The position numbers and the translations under genes are program-made. Positions 25,405-33,241 of a DNA stretch of 64,000 nucleotides are shown piece after piece (position 1 is the stretch's first letter; each line of letters opens with the position of its first letter). Source of the stretch: an uncultured Oscillospiraceae bacterium (lineage in GTDB: Bacteria > Bacillota > Clostridia > Oscillospirales > Oscillospiraceae); the NCBI GenBank assembly GCA_947626905.1, contig CANQUE010000001.1:62001-126000 (forward strand). Direction: 5' to 3'. The notes beneath the pieces are model-generated. The model had not been told where the DNA came from. It searched no databases and worked only from the letters and a program-made list of their open reading frames with translations.

Positions 25405-25438
25405 AGAAAAACCGTGGCCGCGTTGTTTCGCGGCCACG
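25405..25438 (-). terminator. Hairpin with T-run after tRNA-Ser(GCU)
   Basis: A 10-bp stem CGTGGCCGCG / CGCGGCCACG with a 6-nt loop, followed on the minus strand by GTTTTTC. It starts at the CCA end of the tRNA and lies just before the transporter operon, so it may act as a partial terminator. Confidence 0.75.
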
Positions 25439-25530
25439 TGGCGGAGAAGGCGGGATTTGAACCCGCGCTGCGCTCATCACGCACTACTCCCTTAGCAGGG
25501 GAGCCCCTTCGGCCACTTGGGTACTTCTCC
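25439..25530 (-). tRNA. tRNA-Ser (anticodon GCU), CCA encoded
   Basis: The acceptor stem GGAGAAG/CTTCTCC, discriminator G and encoded CCA are visible, with T-loop GGTTCAAATCC. The anticodon loop CTGCTAA gives GCU, reading AGC and AGU. A long variable arm (about GTAGTGCGTGATGAGCGCA region) is typical for serine tRNAs. Confidence 0.95.
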
Positions 25531-25578
25531 AAGCCGAAAATACTGTTGTACCGGACCGGCCCCAAAACCGTCAAAAAA

Positions 25579-25667
25579 TGGCGGAGAGAGAGGGATTCGA
25601 ACCCCCGGCCCCTTGCGGAGTCACTGGTTTTCAAGACCAGCTCCATAAACCACTCGGACATCTCTCC
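25579..25667 (-). tRNA. tRNA-Ser (anticodon UGA), CCA encoded
   Basis: Acceptor stem GGAGAGA/TCTCTCC, discriminator G, encoded CCA, T-loop GGTTCGAATCC. The anticodon loop CTTGAAA gives UGA, reading UCN codons, mainly UCA. The long variable arm is typical for serine. It lies 48 nt upstream of the other tRNA-Ser and shares its promoter. Confidence 0.95.
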
Positions 25668-25680
25668 GCACAGCGCGATT

Positions 25681-25709
25681 ATCTTATCACATAAAAACAT
25701 GGCTGTCAA
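25681..25709 (-). promoter_or_regulatory. Strong sigma-A-like promoter of the tRNA-Ser pair
   Basis: TTGACA, 17-nt spacer, TAAGAT on the minus strand, placing the start of transcription about 6-8 nt before the first tRNA. It is one of the best matches in the window, as expected for stable RNA genes. Confidence 0.8.
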
Positions 25710-25798
25710 TTGTAAACACGGATTTTTTTGCCCGCGGGGCTAGGAACTACCGGAAAAATATGATATGATGCTCTCAGACGACCAACGGAGGACGATCC

Positions 25799-27409
25799 AT
25801 GATCACAGTAGAAAACCTATCCCTTCAATATGGCAGCCAAGTCCTTTTTTCCGGCGTGGATCTGCAATTCACAGCCGGCAACTGCTATGGCATCATCGGC
25901 GCCAACGGCGCGGGCAAATCCACTTTCCTGAAGCTGCTGTCCGGCCGGGAAGAACCCACCAAAGGGCATATCTACATCGACCCGAAGTGCCGCATGAGCG
26001 TGCTGCGCCAGGACCAGACCATGTTCGACGATTTCGGCGTGCTGGAAACGGTCATTATGGGCAACAAACGGCTGTATGACTGCAGCAAAGAAAAAGACGC
26101 CATCTATGAAAAGCCCGATTTTTCCGACGCCGACGGCATCCGCGCCGCGGAGCTGGAGGAGGAATACGCCGAGCTGGGCGGCTGGGAAGCGGAATCCGAC
26201 GCGGGCCGGCTCCTGCAGGGGCTGGGCATCCCCACCGCGCTGCACGAAAAGCGGATGGTCGAGCTGGAGGGCCGCCAAAAGGTAAAGGTCCTGCTGGCCC
26301 AGGCCCTTTTCGGCCACCCGGATATCATCCTTCTGGACGAGCCAACCAACAACCTGGACCTGGCCTCTACCGTATGGCTGGAGGATTTTCTCATGGACTA
26401 TGAGGGCACGGTCCTGGTGGTGAGCCACGACCGGTACTTCCTCAACAACATCTGCACCCACATCGTGGATATCGATTACGGCAAGATCCGCATGTATGTG
26501 GGCAACTACGATTTCTGGTACGAGTCCAGCCAGCTGATGCAGAAGCTCATCAAAGACCAGAACAAGAAGGCCGAGCAGAAGATCCAGGAGCTGCAGACCT
26601 TTATCGCCCGGTTCTCCGCCAACAGATCCAAATCCCGCCAGGCCACCAGCCGCCGCAAGCTGCTGGAAAAGATCACCGTGGAGCAAATGCCCGCCTCCTC
26701 CCGCCGCTATCCCTGGGTAGGCTTTAAAGCCGCGCGGGAACCGGGAAAGGACCGGCTGTTTGTGACGGACCTCTCTAAGACCGTAGACGGAGTGAAGCTC
26801 ATCAACCACGTTTCCTTCATCATGGGCAAAGAGGACAAGATCGCCATCATCGGCGCCAATGAAAACGCCATCACCTGCCTGTTCCAGCTTCTGGCCGGGG
26901 AGCTGGAGCCGGATGAGGGCGAGATCAAATGGGGCGTTTCCACGACGCAATCCTATTTCCCCCGGGATTTTGACCGGTATTTTGACGGCTGCGAGCTGGA
27001 GCTGATGGACTGGATGCGCCAGTTCTCCGCGGATAAACGGGAGAGCTACCTGCGCACGTTTTTGGGCCGGATGCTCTTCTCCGGCGACGACGTGTATAAA
27101 AAAGTGAGCGTGCTGTCCGGCGGAGAAAAGATGCGCTGCATGATCTCCAAGACCATGCTGGCCGGCGCCAACGTGCTCATGTTTGACCAGCCCACCAACC
27201 ACTTAGATCTGGAGAGCATCGCCGCGCTGAACAACGGCATGTCCGCTTTTCCCTACAACATCCTCTTCTACAGCCATGACCACCAGCTCACCCAGACGGT
27301 GGCCAACCGGATCATTGAGCTGACCGACGACGGCTGCGTAGACAAAATGTGTACGTACGACGAATATATGCACATGATGGGCCGGGACGTGAACGAGATA
27401 CAGGAATGA
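25799..27409 (+). CDS. ABC-F family ATPase (YkpA/YbiT-like translation factor)
   Basis: A 536-aa soluble protein with two ABC domains and no membrane part. Site 1: Walker A GANGAGKST at 34-42, degenerate signature LEGRQ at 156-160, Walker B LLDEPTNNLD at 178-187. A linker with a basic helix (about 250-300) joins to domain 2, where Walker A reads GANENAIT (352-359) without the lysine, the signature is LSGGE (439-443) and Walker B is FDQPTNHLD with Gln for the catalytic Glu. ABC-F proteins bind the ribosomal E-site and relieve stalls or antibiotic block. ATG 25799 follows GGAGG. It is transcribed away from the tRNAs; a TATGAT -10 is near 25758-25768 but I see no good -35. Confidence 0.92.
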   Translation: MITVENLSLQYGSQVLFSGVDLQFTAGNCYGIIGANGAGKSTFLKLLSGREEPTKGHIYIDPKCRMSVLRQDQTMFDDFGVLETVIMGNKRLYDCSKEKDAIYEKPDFSDADGIRAAELEEEYAELGGWEAESDAGRLLQGLGIPTALHEKRMVELEGRQKVKVLLAQALFGHPDIILLDEPTNNLDLASTVWLEDFLMDYEGTVLVVSHDRYFLNNICTHIVDIDYGKIRMYVGNYDFWYESSQLMQKLIKDQNKKAEQKIQELQTFIARFSANRSKSRQATSRRKLLEKITVEQMPASSRRYPWVGFKAAREPGKDRLFVTDLSKTVDGVKLINHVSFIMGKEDKIAIIGANENAITCLFQLLAGELEPDEGEIKWGVSTTQSYFPRDFDRYFDGCELELMDWMRQFSADKRESYLRTFLGRMLFSGDDVYKKVSVLSGGEKMRCMISKTMLAGANVLMFDQPTNHLDLESIAALNNGMSAFPYNILFYSHDHQLTQTVANRIIELTDDGCVDKMCTYDEYMHMMGRDVNEIQE

Positions 27410-27425
27410 CACCTGAAAAAACGCC

Positions 27426-27460
27426 TTGCCGGGAGCGACACGCTCCCGGCAATATTTATA
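27426..27460. terminator. Bidirectional terminator between the ABC-F gene and pdaB
   Basis: A 12-bp stem TTGCCGGGAGCG / CGCTCCCGGCAA with a 3-nt loop. On the minus strand it is followed by GGCGTTTTTTC and on the plus strand by an AT-rich tract (TATTTATAT), so it can end both convergent transcripts. The rest of the gap to 27544 is AT-rich without a recognisable gene. Confidence 0.8.
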
Positions 27461-27544
27461 TGGCTGAATATTAACCAAATATAAATTCGCAAAAATATCG
27501 TAAAATACGGTATAATTCGCTATATATTCCATAATTATTCTGTA

Positions 27545-28321
27545 TTATGCGTTATTTATAGAGATCATGCGCCCGGTATTGTCCGTATCATATTCCCCCG
27601 GCAGCAGCAGCTCTGAAACCGGCACGATCTCATATCCCTCGCTGAGCAGATATTCTATGATCCCGGGCAGTGCCTCCGGCGTATGCTCTCCGGCATTGTG
27701 GAACAGCACGATGCTCCCCGCCTCTACCTTGGTGGTAACACGCTTATATATCTCGTCGGCGCTCAGATCCTTCCAGTCCAGAGAATCCACGTCCCATTGG
27801 ATGGGATAGATGCCCATGTTCCGCAGCGAGGTGATCACCTCATCGTCATATTCTCCATAGGGGCAGCGGAACACCTTGACCTCCTGGCCTGTTATCGCCT
27901 GGATCTTCCCGGTGCAAAGGCTCACTTCGTCGATGATCTGCTTCTCCGACAGCTTCGCCATATGGGGATGGGTATCGGAATGATTGCCGATCTCCATACC
28001 CGCGTCGGAAAGGGCCTTGACGCTCTCCGGGTATTTGTCCACCCACTGGCCTACCAGGAAGAAGGTGGCCTTCACGCCATACCTGTTCAGAATATCGATC
28101 AGCTTTTGTGTGTCCTCGTTGCCCCAAGCCGCGTCAAAGGTAAGGCTCACCGCCTTGTTGCTTCTCTGGACGCAATAGATCGGCAGCTCTTTTGCCGAGG
28201 CGGACACCCCCACCACAGCGGGGCTGTTCACCACCCAAAATATAGCTATCACCGCAAGCACCAGAGCGGCAGGCCCCAGTGACCGGCGGTGATTCATCAG
28301 TATAGACCGAATCCTTCCCAC
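27545..28321 (-). CDS. pdaB: Polysaccharide deacetylase, PdaB-like (sporulation)
   Basis: A 258-aa protein with an N-terminal membrane anchor (about 15-35) and a NodB-type deacetylase domain. The catalytic Asp is in TFDAAWGNEDT near 71, the zinc histidines in NHSDTHPH near 124-130, RCPYGEYDD near 166, and a later His in VLFHNAGEHTPEAL near 217-230. The FDAAWGNED form marks the PdaB group, which affects spore integrity after the cortex is made. I choose GTG at 28321, 8 nt after GGAGG; ATG 28297 would be the alternative. A sigma-E-like promoter is just upstream. Confidence 0.85.
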   Translation of the reverse strand: MGRIRSILMNHRRSLGPAALVLAVIAIFWVVNSPAVVGVSASAKELPIYCVQRSNKAVSLTFDAAWGNEDTQKLIDILNRYGVKATFFLVGQWVDKYPESVKALSDAGMEIGNHSDTHPHMAKLSEKQIIDEVSLCTGKIQAITGQEVKVFRCPYGEYDDEVITSLRNMGIYPIQWDVDSLDWKDLSADEIYKRVTTKVEAGSIVLFHNAGEHTPEALPGIIEYLLSEGYEIVPVSELLLPGEYDTDNTGRMISINNA

Positions 28322-28350
28322 ATCGCATACCTCCGGGCTGATTTTGGTAC

Positions 28351-28379
28351 ATACTATGAGCTTCGACAACGGTTTATGA
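28351..28379 (-). promoter_or_regulatory. Possible sigma-E promoter of pdaB
   Basis: TCATAAA, 14-nt spacer, CATAGTAT on the minus strand, about 30 nt before the GTG start. The match to the consensus is partial (about 5 of 7 and 5 of 7), but spacing and gene function agree. Confidence 0.4.
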
Positions 28380-28440
28380 GAAAGCAGGCCAGGGTCTCGC
28401 CAAATGACATCCCCTGCCCTGCCGCGACCCTGAAACAAGA

Positions 28441-28463
28441 TCCGGGCGGCAGCGCCGCCCGGA
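28441..28463 (-). terminator. Probable terminator of the peptide transporter operon
   Basis: A perfect 10-bp stem TCCGGGCGGC / GCCGCCCGGA with a 3-nt loop. On the minus strand it is followed by TCTTGTTTC, a weak T-run; the plus side has CATTTGTTTTTT. It lies 11 nt beyond the 66-aa gene. Confidence 0.6.
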
Positions 28464-28474
28464 CCATTTGTTTT

Positions 28475-28675
28475 TTACAGTGCCTTGGCCAACAAAAGGA
28501 TCAGAAGCCCAAATCCCAAAAGGACCAATATCGCGGGGATCAACAGTACCAGGCACGCAGAAAGCATCATGGCAAATTTGTCCTGCCAGGATAGCTTTAT
28601 ATCCTTCATGCCCTCCTGCAGGGCTTTCTCCTTTTCAGGGTCTGGCTTGGACCGCAGACGGCCTAAAATAAACAT
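28475..28675 (-). CDS. Small membrane protein at the end of the opp operon, 66 aa, unknown
   Basis: The protein has a charged cytosolic-type N-terminus (residues 1-32, rich in Lys, Glu, Asp) and a strongly hydrophobic C-terminal part at about 35-64 (one long or two short helices). It starts 7 nt after the oppF stop with only a weak ribosome site (GAGCGAG), so it is probably translated by coupling. I do not recognise a family. Its position suggests an accessory subunit of the transporter, but this is inference from context only. Confidence 0.55.
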   Translation of the reverse strand: MFILGRLRSKPDPEKEKALQEGMKDIKLSWQDKFAMMLSACLVLLIPAILVLLGFGLLILLLAKAL

Positions 28676-28682
28676 GGCTCGC

Positions 28683-30296
28683 TCAGTCCGTCCCGGCCGC
28701 TTCTTCTTCGGTGTGCCGGGAAACGTTCACCATCTTCGGCAGCTCGAACAGATACGAACCGTCCTCCGCCAGCTTCTTCTGGGGGAAGTGGCAGGCCAGA
28801 TAGTGGCCGGGCTCCACCTCCGTCAGCTCCGGCGGCACGGTCTTGCACTTGTCGCAGGCCATGTAGCACCGGGTATGGAACTTGCAGCCGGATGGGGGCC
28901 GGATGGGGCTGGGGATGTTGCCCTCCAGCAGGATACGGTCCCTCTTGAGCGCGTCCACATCCGTGGTGGGGATAGCAGATAGCAGCGCCACCGTATAGGG
29001 ATGGCGGGGGTCTTTAAAGATCGTTTCGCTGTCGCCCAGCTCCACAACGTTGCCCAGGTACATGACGCAGATGCGGTCAGAGATATAGCGGACCACCGAC
29101 AGGTCGTGGCTGATGAACATATAGGTCAGGTTCTGCTTATCCTTCAGCTCCTGCAGCAGGTTGATGATCTGGGACTGGATGGACACATCCAGCGCGGACA
29201 CGCACTCGTCGCAGACGATGAACTTCGGCTGTACCGCCAGGGCACGGGCAATGGCCACGCGCTGGCGCTGGCCGCCGGAGAACTGGTGCGGATAGCGGTG
29301 GAACATGTAATCCTGCAGGCCGCACATCTCCATGGTGTTGAGGATGTGCTCGCGCATCTTGTCCGACCCGTGCTTGAAGAAGTTATGGGTCAGCAGGCCC
29401 TCCTCGATGATCTGGCCGACTGTCATACGGGGGTTCAGGCTGGAATAGGGGTCCTGGAAGATAATCTGCAGATCCTTCCGGAACAGGCGCATCTCATTGT
29501 ACTTCAGCCGGGACAGGTCGATCCCGTCGTCCCGCATGGCCTCGTACTTGGCGAATTCCTCGTTGCCGGCATATTTCGCCCGCAGCTCGTCCAGCTGGGC
29601 GTCCACCGCCTTTACGGCGCTGTCGCAGGCGTCGAATTCCTTCTGGGCCTCGTCCAGCTTGCTCTTGGCGGATGCCGTACGGCTGTCCCCTTTCGGATCT
29701 TCCAAAAGGCTGTCGTAATCCAGCTTTGCCTTGAGCAGCACTTCCCTGGCCTTGCGGCGCTTCACCTGCTCATTGTACTGCTTGAGCAGCAGATTGCGCC
29801 CGGCGTCATTCTCATCCACGGCAAAGAAGCCGCCCATGATCTTGACGATATTCACCAGGCAGGTCTGCTCTTCGCAGTGAGCCAGGTTCTGCTCCTGGAG
29901 GGTGTAGAAGTCGGCGTTGTCCTTGCCGCCCAGATCTTCGACCTTTTTGTCCAGCTCCGCCACCTTGGCGGACGCTTTTCTCAGCTTTTCCTTGTACTTC
30001 CCCAGGTCCTTCAGGGTATGCTCCACATACAGCGGCGCCGTATCGGCGAGGGTGGAACCGTAATACATGGTGGTGCCGGCGGTCTGGGTATAGAGCTGGA
30101 GCAGCACACGGCCCAGCGTGGACTTGCCGCAGCCGGACTCGCCCACCACGCCCAGGGTCTCGCCCTCAAAGATATCCAGGGAAATATCCTCGTTGGCGCG
30201 GACATACAGCTGCTCGCGCTGAAATAGGGAGGTCTTTGCCACAGGGAAGTATTTTTTCAGATTACTGATTGACAGTAATTTTTTTGTGCTCTTCAC
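28683..30296 (-). CDS. oppF: Oligopeptide ABC transporter ATP-binding protein OppF with a large coiled-coil-like insertion
   Basis: At 537 aa this is about 200 residues longer than normal OppF/DppF. Walker [10 protein letters not shown] lies at 52-60, but the Q-loop [12 protein letters not shown] only at 278-289, where family members have about 50 residues between them. The extra part, about 83-262, is rich in Lys, Glu, Ala and Leu (for example [18 protein letters not shown]), looks helical with a coiled-coil pattern, and holds a CEEQTC pair. After it the fold is regular: signature LSGGQRQR-type near 338, DECVSALD Walker B, switch His in FISHD, and a C-terminal cysteine-containing OppF tail ([14 protein letters not shown]). 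GTG 30296 has AGGAGG 9 nt upstream and overlaps oppD by 35 nt. Confidence 0.92.
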   Translation of the reverse strand: MKSTKKLLSISNLKKYFPVAKTSLFQREQLYVRANEDISLDIFEGETLGVVGESGCGKSTLGRVLLQLYTQTAGTTMYYGSTLADTAPLYVEHTLKDLGKYKEKLRKASAKVAELDKKVEDLGGKDNADFYTLQEQNLAHCEEQTCLVNIVKIMGGFFAVDENDAGRNLLLKQYNEQVKRRKAREVLLKAKLDYDSLLEDPKGDSRTASAKSKLDEAQKEFDACDSAVKAVDAQLDELRAKYAGNEEFAKYEAMRDDGIDLSRLKYNEMRLFRKDLQIIFQDPYSSLNPRMTVGQIIEEGLLTHNFFKHGSDKMREHILNTMEMCGLQDYMFHRYPHQFSGGQRQRVAIARALAVQPKFIVCDECVSALDVSIQSQIINLLQELKDKQNLTYMFISHDLSVVRYISDRICVMYLGNVVELGDSETIFKDPRHPYTVALLSAIPTTDVDALKRDRILLEGNIPSPIRPPSGCKFHTRCYMACDKCKTVPPELTEVEPGHYLACHFPQKKLAEDGSYLFELPKMVNVSRHTEEEAAGTD

Positions 30297-31293
30297 TGCA
30301 CCTTACCTCCTTTTCGGGATAGAAGCACCGGATCAGCTGGCCGTCGCCCATATCCTGCAGGTCGGGCTCCTCGTCGATGCACTTCTGGGTGCAATACTTG
30401 CAGCGGGGAGCGAACTTGCAGCCCTTGGGCAGGTCCAGCGGATGGGGCACCACGCCGGGGATGGGTTCGATCTTCTTGTCGATGGCGTTCAGCCGGGGGA
30501 TGGACGTCATCAACCCTTCCGTATAGGGGTGGCTCTTGGGGCAGTCGGAGAAGATCACCCGGGCGGAGGCCTTCTCCACCACCTGGCCGCAGTACATGAC
30601 GGCCACGTCGTCGGCCATCTCGTTGATCACGCCCAGGTCATGGGTGATGAAGATGATGCTGGTCCCCTTCTCCTTTTGCAGGTCGTTCATCAGCCGCAGG
30701 ATCTGCGCCTGGATGGTCACGTCCAGAGCCGTGGTGGGCTCGTCGGCGATCAGGATCTTGGGCCGGCAGGCCAGGGCCATGGCGATCATCACCCGCTGGC
30801 GCATACCGCCGGACAACTGGTGGGGATACTGGCGGATGACCGACTCCGGGTTGGGGATCTGAACGTCGTAGAGCATTTTCAAGGCCTGTTCATGGGCCTG
30901 CTTCTTATTCAGCCCCTGGTGGATCATGAACGGCTCGCACAGCTGCCTGTCCACGGTGAACACCGGGTTAAGGCTGGTCATGGGCTCCTGGAAGATCACG
31001 GAAATGGCGTTGCCGCGGATGTGGTACATCTCCTCCTTGGACAGCTTGGTCAGCTCCCGGCCCTCAAAAATGATCTCGCCGGATTCGATAAAACCGTTGG
31101 CGTCCAGAAGCTGGAGGATGCTCATGGCGGAAACGGACTTGCCCGAGCCGGACTCGCCCACGATACCGATGGTCTTGCCCTCGTCCAGGGTATAGGAAAC
31201 GTCGTTCACCGCTTTGACGATGCCGTTCCTCGTCTTGAAGAAGGTCATCAGGTGCTTGATCTCAAGCAGATGATCGTTCGTCTTTTCCATCAT
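30262..31293 (-). CDS. oppD: Oligopeptide ABC transporter ATP-binding protein OppD
   Basis: A 343-aa ATPase of normal length: Walker [10 protein letters not shown] near 48-56, Q-loop [12 protein letters not shown] near 105-116, signature LSGGMRQR near 166, Walker [14 protein letters not shown] near 184-196, switch ITHD, and the C-terminal cysteine motif ([14 protein letters not shown]) typical of OppD/DppD. It pairs with OppF under the OppB/OppC channel. ATG 31293 lies 7 nt after GGAGG and overlaps oppC by 4 nt. Unlike its partner OppF it has no insertion. Confidence 0.94.
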   Translation of the reverse strand: MMEKTNDHLLEIKHLMTFFKTRNGIVKAVNDVSYTLDEGKTIGIVGESGSGKSVSAMSILQLLDANGFIESGEIIFEGRELTKLSKEEMYHIRGNAISVIFQEPMTSLNPVFTVDRQLCEPFMIHQGLNKKQAHEQALKMLYDVQIPNPESVIRQYPHQLSGGMRQRVMIAMALACRPKILIADEPTTALDVTIQAQILRLMNDLQKEKGTSIIFITHDLGVINEMADDVAVMYCGQVVEKASARVIFSDCPKSHPYTEGLMTSIPRLNAIDKKIEPIPGVVPHPLDLPKGCKFAPRCKYCTQKCIDEEPDLQDMGDGQLIRCFYPEKEVRCSEEHKKITVNQ

Positions 31294-33227
31294 CTATCCA
31301 CCTCCGTTTTCGGGTCGAGCACATCTCTGAGCGTGTCGCCGATGACATTTATGCAGATGACGACAATGGACAGGAACAGCGCGGGGAACACCCATCTCCA
31401 CCAGTAGGACTGGATGACCAGCGCGTTTCTCGCGCCGTTGAGCATGTTGCCCCAGGTCGGTCTGGGAAGCTGCACGCCAAAGCCCAGGTAGGACAGGCTG
31501 GATTCTGTCAGCATGCATCCGGCAAAGTCCAGCGTCAGGGTGACCAGGATGACCGAAACGATGTTGGGCAGGATGTGCTTGAACGCGATGCGCCGCTCCC
31601 GCACGCCCATGCTCCGGGCGGCGGTGACGAACTCCTTCTCGCGCTCCGCCAGGATCTGGCCACGGACCATATGGGCCAGGCCCGTCCAGCTCAGCACGCC
31701 CAGGATCACCATGATGATGAATATTCGTGTGTTCTCCTGCAGGTTCGACGCCTGCAGTATGACCGACAGCACCAATGCGAAGGGCAGGAATGGGATAGAG
31801 CCGCAGATCTCCGTGAACCGCATCAGCAGCATATCCGTCATGCCGCCGAAGTAACCGGACAGGCAGCCGATGATGATGCCGATGATGGTGGAGATGATGA
31901 CGGCCACCGCGCCCACGGTCATGGTCATCTTGCCGCCGTTCATAAGCCGGATGAAGATATCACGGCCCATCTCGTCGGTGCCCATCAGGTAGCCCTTCAG
32001 GCCCCACGCGCCCACGAACTTGCCGTCCTTAAAGGCGTAGTTCTGGAACCCGCTGGCAAACACCTGATCCACCGCGCCGGCCTCGGTGAACTTCTCCGGC
32101 ACCTCGCACTGGTTCCGGTAGTTCTGGCCCCAGGCATATACCCGGCCCTGCTCCGTCACCAGCACGAAGTGGCGCGTACCGGCGGAGACCTGCTTGACCT
32201 CGTCCCCCTCGGGGATGGTCGGCACAGGGGTCTTCATGCCGGACACGATCACGTCGCCGTCCTCAGTGACAAGGGCGAGGGCGTTGCCTGTAGCGGCGAT
32301 GTCCACGAGCTTCCGCCCGCCGATCAGCTCCTCCAGCGAGGTCGTGGTGACCGCGCCTCTCTCGTCGGTGACGGTCACCGTGTTGAACTTGGTGGACTTG
32401 CCGGGCACAAAGACGCCGTTTTCGTCGATGCCATAGATGCCGTCGGTGGTGAAGGCCACCTTCACCAGCCGGGCCTCGTTGTTGTTATACTTGATAACGG
32501 AGGAAAGGTTGGTGGCGCTCAGACCGTCGTTGCCCCAGGCGTAGATCGTGCCGTCCTTCATCAGGATGGCCGTCACCTGGTTGCCGCAGGTGAGCTGCTG
32601 CACCTGGCTGGCGTCGATGGTGCCGTTGATCAGTTCATCGGGCTGCTTTCTGGCGGCCGCGATCATCGACCCGTCCAGGCCATACTGGCCCACGTCATAG
32701 GCGCCCCAGCAGTACACATGGCCGTCCTCGCTGATGGCCACGCAGTGGTCGGCGCCGGCCGCCACGTGAACGATTTTGCTGTTTTTCACTTCCTCCGGCA
32801 CATTCAGCACGTTGATCTTGTCGTTGGTGGAGGAGTTGGGGTTGAAGCCCCACATGTACACGTTCCCGTCCGTGGAAACACCGATGGTGAACGTGCCCTG
32901 GGAGGAAATGTCCACAGCGCCGTCCTTCATGTCAGCGGGGATCTTCATGAAGCTCTGGGTAGGGGCCACGTTGCTGTGCAGCATCTCCGCGCCGGCCTCG
33001 GTCAGATCCACCGGTTCAATGGCCGAGCCGATGAACACGAATCCGAACATCGCGACCAGCACCACCACAGCCACCACGGCCACGGGGGTCTGGAAGAACC
33101 GCTTGAAGGCCAGCTTTCCGGGACTGTCATAGCGCTCGTCCCGCACGCTCTTGCTGGCGCCGAAGAACATCCGGCCCAGCCAGCCGCGCTTTTTCACGGC
33201 TTGGGAGGAATTTCCATTCATACTCAT
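31290..33227 (-). CDS. oppC: Oligopeptide ABC transporter permease OppC with an inserted RCC1-like beta-propeller
   Basis: A 645-aa permease, about twice the usual OppC size. N-terminal cytosolic part, first membrane helix at about 46-66, then an extracytoplasmic region in which residues about 102-404 form repeated RCC1-like units with the pattern VxxVAAGxxHxxAIxxDGxVYxWGxN. I count seven (conserved cores near 118, 165, 219, 265, 320, 357 and 397), the number needed for a complete propeller. The chain then returns to the normal OppC sequence at MGTDEMGRDIF (415-425), with five further helices and the EAA loop (EFVTAARSMGVRERRIAFKHILP near 533-555). I choose ATG 33227, 8 nt after GGAGG, not the GTG that overlaps oppB. 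The inserted domain faces the binding protein side of the membrane. Confidence 0.93.
   Translation of the reverse strand: MSMNGNSSQAVKKRGWLGRMFFGASKSVRDERYDSPGKLAFKRFFQTPVAVVAVVVLVAMFGFVFIGSAIEPVDLTEAGAEMLHSNVAPTQSFMKIPADMKDGAVDISSQGTFTIGVSTDGNVYMWGFNPNSSTNDKINVLNVPEEVKNSKIVHVAAGADHCVAISEDGHVYCWGAYDVGQYGLDGSMIAAARKQPDELINGTIDASQVQQLTCGNQVTAILMKDGTIYAWGNDGLSATNLSSVIKYNNNEARLVKVAFTTDGIYGIDENGVFVPGKSTKFNTVTVTDERGAVTTTSLEELIGGRKLVDIAATGNALALVTEDGDVIVSGMKTPVPTIPEGDEVKQVSAGTRHFVLVTEQGRVYAWGQNYRNQCEVPEKFTEAGAVDQVFASGFQNYAFKDGKFVGAWGLKGYLMGTDEMGRDIFIRLMNGGKMTMTVGAVAVIISTIIGIIIGCLSGYFGGMTDMLLMRFTEICGSIPFLPFALVLSVILQASNLQENTRIFIIMVILGVLSWTGLAHMVRGQILAEREKEFVTAARSMGVRERRIAFKHILPNIVSVILVTLTLDFAGCMLTESSLSYLGFGVQLPRPTWGNMLNGARNALVIQSYWWRWVFPALFLSIVVICINVIGDTLRDVLDPKTEVDR
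32016..32924 (-). other. Region of oppC coding for the RCC1-like repeats
   Basis: Sub-gene domain. Each repeat is 35-60 residues with a hydrophobic strand, a small-residue turn (AAG, SAG, ATG, ASG), a second strand and a DGxVYxWG-type end. The unit at EVKQVSAGTRHFVLVTEQG is closest to the classical RCC1 motif; the first and fourth are the most degenerate. Base composition is like the rest of the gene, so there is no sign of recent acquisition. Confidence 0.85.
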
Positions 33228-33241
33228 GTCCTTCTCCTCCC

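Noticed and set aside
25378-25437. Longer permease start at GTG 25437
   Set aside because: It would begin at the tRNA terminator hairpin, and the added residues do not resemble a permease.
27453-27544. AT-rich gap between ABC-F and pdaB as a hidden gene or origin
   Set aside because: No reading frame with ribosome site and no repeated DnaA-type boxes; it is a normal space between convergent genes.
28375-28438. Longer N-terminus for pdaB
   Set aside because: The extra 39 codons run through the likely promoter and ribosome site and look unlike protein.
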